From NCBI GenBank assembly GCA_015057435.1, contig SVEJ01000018.1, positions 1-55,841 of the forward strand: a DNA stretch of 55,841 bases, read 5' to 3'. Every line of letters starts with the position of its first letter. The stretch's first letter is position 1. The notes beneath the pieces are model-generated. The model made no database searches, was not told where the DNA came from, and was given only the letters and a program-made list of their open reading frames with translations. Origin of the DNA: Lachnospiraceae bacterium. GTDB lineage: Bacteria; Bacillota; Clostridia; Lachnospirales; Lachnospiraceae. The position numbers were made by a program, and so were the translations under genes. This document shows, one piece after another, positions 8,815-17,680 of this stretch.

Positions 8815-8823
8815 TGTTATACT
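8815..8823 (+). promoter_or_regulatory. extended -10 promoter of the C39-like gene
   Basis: TGT followed by TATACT (8815-8823) forms an extended -10 element without a clear -35. AGGAGG lies about 8 bases before the ATG at 8878. Confidence 0.5.
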
Positions 8824-8877
8824 AGTAAAGTATTATTATTTCAACAAATGCTATCTATAATTTGTAGGAGGCTAACA

Positions 8878-10425
8878 ATGGATAAATTTACCAATTACGG
8901 AGACGATACAGAATTCGAAACAACCGATTTCGAATCGTTTGATACAGACACCCCGAATTATGAAGGAGTACGGTTGATGGATGTACAAGACTACCAATAC
9001 AACACACAGCCATATCCATCCGACCCATACAACTTCGAACAGTATAATCCTGAACAATATAATGCACCACAATACGAGCAGGATTCCTATAATCAAGAAC
9101 AATATGCTCAACAGCAGTATGGCGAAGAGCAATACAATCCAGACATATATGCACAAGAAACATACAATACGGCAGAGTATCCTCTTGCGCAAGTTTCAAC
9201 AGAACCTGTCGAGGCGCAACCGGCAGAGCAAGAAGACTCTATCTTCTCTCCGCTTTACCCTGAGGGATATGCCCCTGCACCGAATCCGGACGACGTATTC
9301 CGTGCAACACCTGCCGCAACACCATATAATGAGAACGATTTAACAGAAGCTGAATTAGCTGATATCAGACGACAAAAAGCAGCTGCCAGACGCAAAAAAT
9401 TAGCTGCTCGCGAACGTCGACGCAGAGAAAGAAGAAAGCAAGCCATTATACGTTGCAGTATCTTACTTGCAATTGTCATTTTCTTAATCGTTGGTTTGGT
9501 TATGCTTATTACAGGTATTGCAAACCACTTCAAAGAAAAGAAAAAAGCGCGAGAATTATCTGAATTCTATGCCACAAGCGAGGTGACAACAGAAGAGCCG
9601 GTTGCTGAGATTGATCCTGAGATTACTGCGAAAGCAATTCCTGCTGATCGCGATAGCGCTTTATCTAAGCTCCAGGAACAAGCCACTGATGATTCCACTA
9701 TGCAAAGCATCTGTGACAGTGCAGCAGCAATTCCGGATATCTTATTACAACATTTGGCAGTGAACCCTGAAATGAAAGATTTCACATTAAGCTATCCTGC
9801 TATGATTAATATCGTATTTGACGGGGAATTTTCAGTAGATTTAGAAGGTAATTCCGTTCCTCTCTATTTGCAATTTGACAAACGATGGGGATATGCGGAT
9901 TATTCTGAAGACATTATCGGTCTTCGTGGTGCCGGACCTACTGCATTATCTATGGCTTATACTTACTTGATGAAAGACGGAAGCAAGAATCCAATCAAAG
10001 TTGCAGACTATGCAACAGAAGGCGGATACCTTGATGAGAACGGCAAAACGCATTGGTCCTTGATGATTGATGGTGCCAAAGGACTCGGATTGGAATCTAG
10101 TGAAATGGAGATTAACAAAGACGACATGATAGATGCTCTAGATGAAGGAAAAGTTCTGATCTGTATGGTTTCTGACGGAGATTTTTCTACCGATGAGCAT
10201 TTCATAGTAATTCGTGATTACAAAAAGGGATTCTTCTATGTCAATGATCCTATGAGCCAGGCACGAAGTGATGTGGGTTGGGATTTCAAACGTCTGCGCG
10301 GACAAATCAAGAAGATGTGTGAATTATCACCCGGTGCCAACACACCATCTACCGAAGAAGGAACAACTGCTGAATCCACTTCTGAAAATGTACCAACTGA
10401 GCCAGAAACGCCTGATGAACAATAA
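8878..10425 (+). CDS. membrane protein with inactive-looking C39-like peptidase domain
   Basis: 515 residues from the ATG at 8878, which has AGGAGG about 8 bases upstream (an in-frame ATG at 8848 has none). The N-terminal about 130 residues are Gln/Tyr/Asn/Pro-rich with repeated EQYN, PQYE and QQY units and are probably disordered. A very basic segment (RRKKLAARERRRRERRK) precedes one TM helix (about 191-217), so the rest is extracellular. The C-terminal domain (about 325-480) matches the Peptidase_C39_2 fold: LQFDKRWGYADY, then GLRGAGPTALSMAY, later DEHFIVIRDY and FYVNDPM. The catalytic Cys of the usual G-C-G-P-T motif is Ala (residue 352), while the His (441) and Asp (457) remain. A Ser/Thr/Glu-rich tail ends the protein. 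Confidence 0.8.
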   Translation: MDKFTNYGDDTEFETTDFESFDTDTPNYEGVRLMDVQDYQYNTQPYPSDPYNFEQYNPEQYNAPQYEQDSYNQEQYAQQQYGEEQYNPDIYAQETYNTAEYPLAQVSTEPVEAQPAEQEDSIFSPLYPEGYAPAPNPDDVFRATPAATPYNENDLTEAELADIRRQKAAARRKKLAARERRRRERRKQAIIRCSILLAIVIFLIVGLVMLITGIANHFKEKKKARELSEFYATSEVTTEEPVAEIDPEITAKAIPADRDSALSKLQEQATDDSTMQSICDSAAAIPDILLQHLAVNPEMKDFTLSYPAMINIVFDGEFSVDLEGNSVPLYLQFDKRWGYADYSEDIIGLRGAGPTALSMAYTYLMKDGSKNPIKVADYATEGGYLDENGKTHWSLMIDGAKGLGLESSEMEINKDDMIDALDEGKVLICMVSDGDFSTDEHFIVIRDYKKGFFYVNDPMSQARSDVGWDFKRLRGQIKKMCELSPGANTPSTEEGTTAESTSENVPTEPETPDEQ

Positions 10426-10442
10426 AAGGTAATTATAAAAAC

Positions 10443-10480
10443 AAAGGGTATGGAACAAACAATCTTGTTCCATACCCTTT
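10443..10480. terminator. bidirectional terminator between C39-like and SulP genes
   Basis: Perfect 16-bp arms AAAGGGTATGGAACAA (10443-10458) and TTGTTCCATACCCTTT (10465-10480) with a 6-base loop. T-rich sequence follows on the plus strand (weakly), and AAAAACAAAG precedes, giving U residues on the minus strand. It sits between two convergent genes. Confidence 0.85.
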
Positions 10481-10486
10481 TCAATT

Positions 10487-12148
10487 TTATTTCTCTACCA
10501 ACTCAGCTGCACGTTCTAAGGCTGCATCAATATTCGGACAAATATTGTTTTTAGTAACTATATCATAAATTCCGGATTTTTTAAGAACACTTTCCGGTTG
10601 CTCATTCACATGCGACAAAATAATCGTAATTCCCTTTTGCTTACACTCTGCAATCAGTTTTTCAATAGAATTTACTGCTGTCGCATCAATGGCACTCACA
10701 CTTCTCATACGCAAAATCAAACAGTTGGTTTTTTTACTAAGTTCAATAGAAAGCAATTTATCTGCTGCGCCAAAGAATAGCGGACCACTGATTTCATACA
10801 CTAATGTATTTTCCGGAACGACCTTCAAATCAATCGCATCACTGTCTTCCATACCGTTCTCAATATACTTCCAGCTTTCTACATTTGTCACGTCACTCAT
10901 TCTCTTCATGAACAAGATACATGCAAGTATCATTCCAAATTCAATTGCAACAACCAAATCGAAGATAACTGTAAGCAAAAATGTAACAACCATAACCGCT
11001 ATATCACTTTTCGGAGATGTTTTTATCACGTGCACAACCGTTCTCCAACCACTCATATTGTACGCAACCATAAAAAGTATTGCTGCAATCGTCGGCATAG
11101 GAATTAATGCTGCATACGGCATAAGAACCACCAAAACCAATACCAATACAATCGCATGCACCATACCCGCTACCGGTGTTCTTCCACCGTTTTTAATATT
11201 GGCCGCTGTTCTTGCTATCGCACCTGTTGCAGGAATTCCGCCAAACAATGCAGAACCGATATTACCGATTCCCTGTGCGACTAACTCCATATTAGAATTG
11301 TGTCTCGAATGGATAATACTGTCTGCCACAACACAGGAAAGCAATGATTCAATCGCAGCCAAAATCGCAATTGTAAATGCATCAGGTAAGACATTCTTTA
11401 CCATTGTAAATGATATATCAGGCAATACAAATTGTGGTAATGCATTGCTGATTGTATACAAATCACCGATCGTATTCACCTGCATTCCAAGTCCCGTAAC
11501 CATTGCTATTCCGACAAAAACTGCAATCAACGAACCCGGAATCAACTTATTAATGTACGGCCAGACAATCTGTACAAGCAGACATACTGCGCCGACAAGA
11601 AGCGCTTGCCAATTAAATGTTCCAAAATTAGAGATCAACGCTTCTACTTTTTCAACAGTCTCCACCGGCGATTCGCCATTTTGATAGGCAACTCCAAAAA
11701 AGTCTTTTAACTGACCTACCAATATTGTAATAGCAATACCTGCCGTAAAACCCGTTGTAATTGTATAAGGAATAAAACGAATCAAACTTCCAAGACGCAA
11801 AACTCCCATAATAATTAGAAAGATACCCGCAAGCAATGTTGCCAATACCAAACCTTCCATCCCCTGCTTTGCAACAACACCTGCAACGATTGTAGCAAAT
11901 GCAGCCGTTGGTCCGGCAATCTGCACTCTGCTTCCTCCAAAAAACGAAATTAAGAAACCTGCAATAATTGCTGTGTAGATACCCTGTTCCGGTCCAACAC
12001 CTGATGCCAATGCCAACGCAATCGACAACGGCAAGGCAATAATTGCAACTATTATTCCGGCAACCACATCTTTTGCAAATTGTTTACCATCATAACCTTT
12101 TATTGTTTTCCATAGTTTCGGTCTTAGTACATCTTTCTTTTGTTCCAT
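10487..12148 (-). CDS. SulP-family (SLC26) anion transporter with STAS domain
   Basis: Secondary anion transporter of 553 residues. The N-terminal half carries the SulP core, with the family signature around AKDVVAGIIVAIIALPLSIALALASGVGPEQGIYTAIIAG read in pieces, and IPATGAIARTAANIKNGGRTPVAGMVHA near the middle, across roughly 10-14 membrane segments. Residues from about 440 to the end form a cytoplasmic STAS domain (LVYEISGPLFFGAADKL, then CLILRMRSVSAIDATAV). Substrate could be sulfate, bicarbonate or a dicarboxylate and is not readable. Start ATG at 12148 has GGGAG upstream. It is flanked by hairpin terminators on both sides and so is probably monocistronic. Confidence 0.93.
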   Translation of the reverse strand: MEQKKDVLRPKLWKTIKGYDGKQFAKDVVAGIIVAIIALPLSIALALASGVGPEQGIYTAIIAGFLISFFGGSRVQIAGPTAAFATIVAGVVAKQGMEGLVLATLLAGIFLIIMGVLRLGSLIRFIPYTITTGFTAGIAITILVGQLKDFFGVAYQNGESPVETVEKVEALISNFGTFNWQALLVGAVCLLVQIVWPYINKLIPGSLIAVFVGIAMVTGLGMQVNTIGDLYTISNALPQFVLPDISFTMVKNVLPDAFTIAILAAIESLLSCVVADSIIHSRHNSNMELVAQGIGNIGSALFGGIPATGAIARTAANIKNGGRTPVAGMVHAIVLVLVLVVLMPYAALIPMPTIAAILFMVAYNMSGWRTVVHVIKTSPKSDIAVMVVTFLLTVIFDLVVAIEFGMILACILFMKRMSDVTNVESWKYIENGMEDSDAIDLKVVPENTLVYEISGPLFFGAADKLLSIELSKKTNCLILRMRSVSAIDATAVNSIEKLIAECKQKGITIILSHVNEQPESVLKKSGIYDIVTKNNICPNIDAALERAAELVEK

Positions 12149-12174
12149 ATTTTCTCCCTCGTATCCTCAAAATA

Positions 12175-12205
12175 AAGAACCGCAATCCATTGGATAACGG
12201 TTCTT
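12175..12205 (-). terminator. terminator of the two-component operon
   Basis: AAGAACCG (12175-12182) pairs with CGGTTCTT (12198-12205), and ATCCA/TGGAT inside extends the stem after a small internal loop. The minus-strand RNA then reads UUUAUUUU. It lies between the response-regulator stop and the SulP start, so it could also attenuate SulP transcription. Confidence 0.65.
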
Positions 12206-12251
12206 GCAACGCACCTATTTTATTCCTCTAATGCCAAATTTGTCAACAGTA

Positions 12252-12902
12252 TTATTCATCTAATCCGTTTTTCACGGCATAAACTGCCAATTGTGTACGA
12301 TCTTTTAACGATAGTTTCTCTAAAACTCTCGAAATATTATTACGAACAGTCCCTTCTGCTAAAAACAAATCTGTAGCTATTTCTTTGTTGTCATACCCTT
12401 GTGCCACAAGACGTATTACATCCAATTCTCTTTGCGTAAAATGATACTCCGATTGCTCTGCCTCATCTTTTTGATATTTATTTGCAGTTTTTTCCATACG
12501 ATTACGCATCACCCTATAGACACCATCTCCAAACACACTCATACCGGAACATACACTCTTCACAGAGGCAATTACTTTTTCATCTTCCATTTCTTTTAGT
12601 ATGTATCCATCTGCCCCGCTATCAAGCGCTTTCTCAATTGTTTCTTCATCATCAAAAGTTGTCAAAACCAAAACCTTGACATGCGGAAGCTGTTGCTTAA
12701 TCGCCGCAATACCATAAGCACCATCATACTCCGGCATTCGCATATCCATAAGTACAACATCCGGTTCATAGACCTTGCATTTTTCAAATGCTTCTTTTCC
12801 GTTCTCTGCTAACGCCACAACTTCCAACTCCGAATCCTGCTCTAGCACAGCCTTGAGTCCCTGACGTAATATCATAATATCATCCGCAATCAGTATCTTC
12901 AT
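12252..12902 (-). CDS. NarL/LuxR-family response regulator (DesR-like)
   Basis: 216 residues. The receiver domain has acidic residues ADD (7-8), the phosphoacceptor Asp53 in VVLMDMRMPEYDG, the conserved Thr in VLTTFDDEE and Lys in YILKEMEDEK. The C-terminal LuxR helix-turn-helix spans about 150-216 with TQRELDVIRLVAQGYDNKEI and LAEGTVRNNISRVLEKL. It is a DNA-binding output regulator, probably phosphorylated by the kinase encoded immediately upstream (21-base gap). Likely targets include its own operon. A direct repeat upstream of the operon is a candidate site. Confidence 0.93.
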   Translation of the reverse strand: MKILIADDIMILRQGLKAVLEQDSELEVVALAENGKEAFEKCKVYEPDVVLMDMRMPEYDGAYGIAAIKQQLPHVKVLVLTTFDDEETIEKALDSGADGYILKEMEDEKVIASVKSVCSGMSVFGDGVYRVMRNRMEKTANKYQKDEAEQSEYHFTQRELDVIRLVAQGYDNKEIATDLFLAEGTVRNNISRVLEKLSLKDRTQLAVYAVKNGLDE

Positions 12903-12923
12903 ATCTCACTCCCTACTCTCATT

Positions 12924-14222
12924 TTAAAAAATATGTTTCTTACTACTCAGCGGCAAATGAATTCTTGTCAAAAATCCTTCTCCTTCATCCGATCGAAACC
13001 GCACTGTTCCGCCTGCTTCTTCTATCCTTCGCTGAATCCCCGACAGACCATGATTGCTAACAATATCCTTACAACCACATCCGTCATCACCTATCATCAC
13101 ATCAATACAGTCCGGCAAAAAGCGCACAACGATATCCATTCTGCTTGCATCTGCATATTTTAATGTATTCGTAATAGATTCTCTGACACAGTCATATATC
13201 ACACGCGATAAATGGGAATACTTTTCCGAGTCTTCTCCTTTCACAGTCACTTCTACAGGTATTTCCTTAACCTGATTGGCAAGCTGCATAACCCCTTGCG
13301 TTACCAGTTCGTTATGTGCTCCTTCTTTCAGGTGATTTATCGATTCCCTTAATTCTTTGATTCCTTGACTTGTGAGATTTCTCGCCTCCAAAAGATACTC
13401 CGCCACCTCTTCTTGTCTGGTATTTTGATTAGCCACTTGTGCAAGTTTCATATAAGACTGAATCATTGTCAATGTATGACCTGCTGTGTCATGCACTTCT
13501 TGTGCAATGCGATTTCTTTCTTTTTCAAGAATCAACTTCTCATTCGTAATCTCTAACTCTCTTTTCAAATCCAAAAAGCGATACTTTAATGTCGCCATCA
13601 GGACACAGATAACAGATATACCAAATCCAAGCGGTGTAACATCAAATGAAACAGAAAGCATACCTGACAGATTAACCGCATTCAAAAACACGGGTGCTAA
13701 TACGGATGCAATAATTAATCCCTTAGCACCATGCTCACATTGCTCATCATCAAGATTACGATACAACTTAACAGCTCCGACAATAACAAAAACATATGTA
13801 GCCAAAACATTCGTATAGAAAAAGAAACCATGCTCCACATGATCCAAACGAAATTCCTTATAATACAAATGATGCCGGCTATTGGTAAGTACCAGCCCAT
13901 AATGAAAAACAGATGAGAGAAGCGGAACAATTACCCGAACCTTAGTCAAGGCTCCTCCCGTATACAAAACAGAAAAGTAATACCATAATGCCCCTATAAA
14001 ACAAATTCCTGCATTTCCCAAGCCGTACGATAGTGCCACCTCTAATTCCGACTGTGACAACAATAATAAAACTTGAGAAACACACCAGACAACTACCAGC
14101 ATCTGGCACCCCAGATAAATTCTATTACACTTTTCTTTCCGTCCTTTAAGGAGCAGTACTGCCATACTAAACAGTACTGCTCCTATTACAAGGATATAAA
14201 CAAATCCTAATACAAATGCCAT
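12924..14222 (-). CDS. sensor histidine kinase, HisKA_3 (DesK/NarX-like)
   Basis: 432 residues with about seven N-terminal TM helices (1-215), resembling the 7TM histidine-kinase sensor module. A short coiled coil follows, then HisKA_3 with the phosphoacceptor His244 in NRIAQEVHDTAGHTL, and a HATPase_c domain whose N-box lies in YDCVRESITNTLKYA and G1 box in IGDDGCGCKD. The membrane-embedded sensor without a large external loop suggests sensing at or within the membrane. Partner of the downstream response regulator, with the upstream polytopic protein in the same operon. Confidence 0.92.
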   Translation of the reverse strand: MAFVLGFVYILVIGAVLFSMAVLLLKGRKEKCNRIYLGCQMLVVVWCVSQVLLLLSQSELEVALSYGLGNAGICFIGALWYYFSVLYTGGALTKVRVIVPLLSSVFHYGLVLTNSRHHLYYKEFRLDHVEHGFFFYTNVLATYVFVIVGAVKLYRNLDDEQCEHGAKGLIIASVLAPVFLNAVNLSGMLSVSFDVTPLGFGISVICVLMATLKYRFLDLKRELEITNEKLILEKERNRIAQEVHDTAGHTLTMIQSYMKLAQVANQNTRQEEVAEYLLEARNLTSQGIKELRESINHLKEGAHNELVTQGVMQLANQVKEIPVEVTVKGEDSEKYSHLSRVIYDCVRESITNTLKYADASRMDIVVRFLPDCIDVMIGDDGCGCKDIVSNHGLSGIQRRIEEAGGTVRFRSDEGEGFLTRIHLPLSSKKHIF

Positions 14223-14240
14223 TCGACCATTCTCTCCGCT

Positions 14241-15929
14241 CTATGCTTCTTTTGCTTTCTTAATAGCAAGCCCCACTAACACGACACCTGCTACAAACAG
14301 ATATACCCACCATGCAATGCTCAACCAAAACGCTCTTGTAAGATATAATACTAAAGCAATCAGTGTTACAGAAGATGCAACCACATATCTCTTGTGGTTA
14401 CCCATTGCTGCTACAATCAACATAATAATTCCTGTCATTCCAAGTATCAAAACGTTACCGATACCACCACAATATAAATTGTGCAACAACAAATATCCTA
14501 ACATGAGACAAATTACAACAAAGTATGCATTGCTCATTTTCTCTTTACAATCATACCAAATATGTCTAAAAAGAACAATGCCAATTGTTATCAAAAAGCA
14601 TCCCCATTCTGCTCCAAATGTTTCCGGAATCTTAACAAACGGCTGACATCCTATCGCAGCCACATATAGTAAAACTGCACATGTCATCAACATTTTCTTT
14701 ACCGTCTTTGCCGTTGGTACACTTGCCATAAAACCAAAATCCATTGCAAATATAAGACAGAACACCATAGCGCATGTATCTATTGATTTTGCAACCATGA
14801 ACACCAACAACCCACTTACAAACTCTAATATAGCAAATTTCAACAACCTACTCTTTTTTAATGCGATAAGCATATCATCACAGCCGTATCTTACAATATA
14901 CAGTGCAAAAAATGCTGTACCAATAATCAAACAATGTGGATAATAGGTTGCCACATACTCATTAGAAGAAGTACCAAAGACACAGAACAAGGCATCAAAC
15001 CAGTAATATAACAACTGTAAAATCGGAGTTATGCATCCTATTACCAGCATTGTAATTGTAATTTCTGTTCTATTAAGAAATACCATAAGGACAGATGCAA
15101 CCAGTATACAAGTCATAATAATCAACTCGGCTGCACCTTTATATTCAGCCAACAAAAAAGTATCAGTTACAAGATAAAGAACAGACCAACCAATTACGAT
15201 ACTTTGCATAACGCGAGTCCAAACGTTTTTTCTTGTCATATAAGAAACCGTTGCAACAAACAAGAGAATAATTGTCATAACGAATCCTTTTATCATCATT
15301 GTTTTTTCAACCAAAGAAACAAGACAATACGGAACAAGCAGCAACACGTAACCCAAAATATGAATAAGATATGTGATACTTAAACAAGTAAAAAATGAAC
15401 CTCTCATTTCATTTTGATATTCTTTTGCATCAAACAAAGCCAAGCAAAGTGTCAACCCACCAAGCATACATATATAAGTACCGTATGATAACTCTAACGC
15501 AATGCATCCGCTTATTAACATCATATTAATCAGTAGCACCAAAGCCACAAAATCTGACACATGCTTTTTCATAATTGTCTTAAGTGCAACAATCATTCCC
15601 ATGACACCGGATGCCACCATCACTTTAAACGCATTGCCGGTTACTCCGTCGCTAACAATACCACCCATAATAGCAATAATAAAGAATCCGACAAATGCAT
15701 TTCCAACATGGAACAAGGTCTGCGAAATCCATCCCAATCGTTCATTTCGTCCCACCTTACCGGAAGCAAAAAACATGCCACCGGCCACACCAAGCAAAGC
15801 AAACTGTTTCACAATGAGCGGAAGATATTTCCATGCCGTTGTAACGAAGATACTACCTGCCACCAGAATAAACACAACACCTACTACCAACAACAAAACC
15901 GATATCAAATCTTTTTGTTTCTTTTCCAT
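14241..15929 (-). CDS. polytopic membrane protein, DUF2157-like, in two-component operon
   Basis: 562 residues, almost entirely hydrophobic with more than a dozen TM helices. The N-terminus (LISVLLLVVGVVFILVAGSI, then TAWKYLPLIVKQFALLGVAG) resembles DUF2157-type proteins, where the predicted pattern is Trp-x-x-(I/L)-P before a helix. No transporter or enzyme motif was seen. The ATG at 15929 (MEKKQKD) has AGAGG 8 bases upstream. The in-frame GTG three codons earlier does not. The 18-base gap to the kinase gene argues for a shared transcript, so it may help the kinase sense a membrane condition. That role is inference. Confidence 0.7.
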   Translation of the reverse strand: MEKKQKDLISVLLLVVGVVFILVAGSIFVTTAWKYLPLIVKQFALLGVAGGMFFASGKVGRNERLGWISQTLFHVGNAFVGFFIIAIMGGIVSDGVTGNAFKVMVASGVMGMIVALKTIMKKHVSDFVALVLLINMMLISGCIALELSYGTYICMLGGLTLCLALFDAKEYQNEMRGSFFTCLSITYLIHILGYVLLLVPYCLVSLVEKTMMIKGFVMTIILLFVATVSYMTRKNVWTRVMQSIVIGWSVLYLVTDTFLLAEYKGAAELIIMTCILVASVLMVFLNRTEITITMLVIGCITPILQLLYYWFDALFCVFGTSSNEYVATYYPHCLIIGTAFFALYIVRYGCDDMLIALKKSRLLKFAILEFVSGLLVFMVAKSIDTCAMVFCLIFAMDFGFMASVPTAKTVKKMLMTCAVLLYVAAIGCQPFVKIPETFGAEWGCFLITIGIVLFRHIWYDCKEKMSNAYFVVICLMLGYLLLHNLYCGGIGNVLILGMTGIIMLIVAAMGNHKRYVVASSVTLIALVLYLTRAFWLSIAWWVYLFVAGVVLVGLAIKKAKEA

Positions 15930-16031
15930 AGTAAACACCTCTTTCTACGTAATCTTATAATCTCTTTGCAACATCACCAATATCCTTGTTGCTATAGGCA
16001 TAGTATATAAAAAGGTGTTCATTCCTGTTAG

Positions 16032-16045
16032 ATGTCATATGTCAT
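16032..16045. promoter_or_regulatory. tandem ATGTCAT repeat upstream of the two-component operon
   Basis: ATGTCAT occurs twice head to tail (16032-16038, 16039-16045), about 100 bases before the first gene of the operon. A TATACT-like -10 follows toward the genes, at about 16001-16006 on the minus strand. It is a candidate response-regulator site, not proven. Confidence 0.35.
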
Positions 16046-16059
16046 TCTTTGCATCAAAA

Positions 16060-16085
16060 AAGGTAGTGACAAATGTCACTACCTT
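16060..16085 (-). terminator. terminator of the AGCS symporter gene
   Basis: Perfect 12-bp arms AAGGTAGTGACA (16060-16071) and TGTCACTACCTT (16074-16085) are followed on the minus strand by UUUUU. Confidence 0.85.
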
Positions 16086-16127
16086 CTCATACTCCGTATC
16101 ACTAAATCCATTGATGTATAACCTATA

Positions 16128-17552
16128 TTAATCAGCAATTTCACCATTCTTATGACGCTTGAAAAAATCCTTAGTTTCCTTTGCAATCACACCTGAAAGT
16201 GCAAACAATGCAATCATATTAGGGATTGCCATCATACCATTGAAGATATCCGCAATTGTCCATACAGCAGATACTGTCATGTAAGGACCAATGAATACTG
16301 CAAGAATATATAACCAACGATATACCATGACACTCTTCATCTTACCACCTGTCAAGTATTCAAGACATCTCTCAGAGTAGTAATCCCATCCGAGAATTGT
16401 TGTAAACGCAAAGAAGACAAGGCAAAGCATCAATATAAATGCTGAAATCTTTGCCGGAATCGGAAGACCGTTCTGGAATGCATACGTTGTAATCTGTACA
16501 CCTTCCAATCCTTCAACCTCCCATGCACCTGTAAGAACAATTGAAAGACCTGTCATTGTACAAATCAAAATTGTATCAATAAATGTTCCCGTCATAGATA
16601 CAAGACCCTGTCGAACCGGTTCCTTTGTCTGTGCTGCTGCCGCTGCAATCGGAGCAGAACCAAGACCGGCTTCATTAGAAAAGATACCTCTTGCAACACC
16701 TTTTTGCATTGCAACAAACATACTACCAACTACACCACCGGTTACAGCCTGTGGGCTAAATGCAGCTTTTACAATTGTTACAACAGCAGCCGGAACCTCT
16801 GTAATGTTACATATAATTAATCCCACTGCAATTACAACATATATAATAGCCATAAAAGGAACAACAATTTCTGAAACTTTTGCAATACGCTTTACTCCAC
16901 CAATCAAAACAAGTGCCACACAAACACTCAATACAAGTGATGCAATTACAACTGTCCATGAGATTTCTCCAACAGCAGGAATCGCAACCGTCCAACTTTT
17001 ATTCGGATCAAAAAAGTTCTGAATTGCTGAAGAAATTCCATTCACCTGTGTAAATGTACCGATACCAAGCAAACCGGCACACACGCCAAAGAATGCAAAC
17101 AGTTTTGCTAACCATTTCCACTTAGGTCCCATACCTTTTTCAATATAATAAAATGGTCCACCAAGTGCATGATTGTTCTCATCAATCACACGATATTTCA
17201 CTGCTAACAAACCTTCGGAATACTTTGTTGCCATTCCAAAAAATGCTGCAACAATCATCCAGAACAATGCACCAGGACCACCGGTGGCAATTGCAGTCGC
17301 AACACCGACAATATTACCTGTACCAATTGTTGCTGACAAAGCAGTACAAAGTGCACCAAAAGATGTTACTTCACCTTCACCATCATCCTCATTCTTCACC
17401 ATCCACTTAAGAGCCAACGGTAACTTATGTACCTGTAACACACCCACACGGATTGTCAGCAAAAGACCACCCGCCATAATAAGCACCATAAGCGGTACAC
17501 CCCAGACAAAATCATCAATTGCTACCAACAAGTTGTTAAAACTTTCCCACAT
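16128..17552 (-). CDS. AGCS-family sodium:amino-acid (alanine/glycine) symporter
   Basis: 474 residues with about 10-11 TM helices. Family signatures include ALCTALSATIGTGNIVGVATA near the N-terminus, EGLLAVKYR, GVARGIFSNEAGLGSAPIAAA in the middle and FAFTTILGWDYYSERCLEYL toward the C-terminus. It imports small neutral amino acids, usually alanine or glycine, with Na+. The ATG at 17552 is chosen because AGGAGG lies 5-6 bases upstream. An in-frame upstream ATG at 17594 lacks a site. It has its own promoter and terminator. Confidence 0.94.
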   Translation of the reverse strand: MWESFNNLLVAIDDFVWGVPLMVLIMAGGLLLTIRVGVLQVHKLPLALKWMVKNEDDGEGEVTSFGALCTALSATIGTGNIVGVATAIATGGPGALFWMIVAAFFGMATKYSEGLLAVKYRVIDENNHALGGPFYYIEKGMGPKWKWLAKLFAFFGVCAGLLGIGTFTQVNGISSAIQNFFDPNKSWTVAIPAVGEISWTVVIASLVLSVCVALVLIGGVKRIAKVSEIVVPFMAIIYVVIAVGLIICNITEVPAAVVTIVKAAFSPQAVTGGVVGSMFVAMQKGVARGIFSNEAGLGSAPIAAAAAQTKEPVRQGLVSMTGTFIDTILICTMTGLSIVLTGAWEVEGLEGVQITTYAFQNGLPIPAKISAFILMLCLVFFAFTTILGWDYYSERCLEYLTGGKMKSVMVYRWLYILAVFIGPYMTVSAVWTIADIFNGMMAIPNMIALFALSGVIAKETKDFFKRHKNGEIAD

Positions 17553-17592
17553 ATTATCCTCCTTTGGAAATCTCTTCGCACAGAGTCCCCTC

Positions 17593-17621
17593 ATTATTTT
17601 GACTTCATCACTTTATCACAA
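17593..17621 (-). promoter_or_regulatory. promoter of the AGCS symporter gene
   Basis: Minus strand TTGTGA (17621-17616), a spacer of 17 bases, and AATAAT (17598-17593). Confidence 0.5.
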
Positions 17622-17635
17622 ACAACTATAAATAA

Positions 17636-17673
17636 AAAGAGGAATTTCGAAAAAAGTCGAAATCCCTCTTTTT
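17636..17673 (-). terminator. terminator of the secreted Ig-like/Fn3-like gene
   Basis: AAAGAGG-AATTTCGA pairs with TCGAAAT-CCCTCTTT across an A-rich loop. On the minus strand the stem ends in CUUUUUAUUU. A T run on the plus side could make it bidirectional. Confidence 0.75.
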
Positions 17674-17680
17674 TTGCGCA

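Noticed and set aside
8872-9199. Two minus-strand frames opposite the Gln/Tyr-rich region
   Set aside because: Cys/Ile-rich antisense readings of the repeated codons of the C39-like gene; no ribosome binding site or homology signal.
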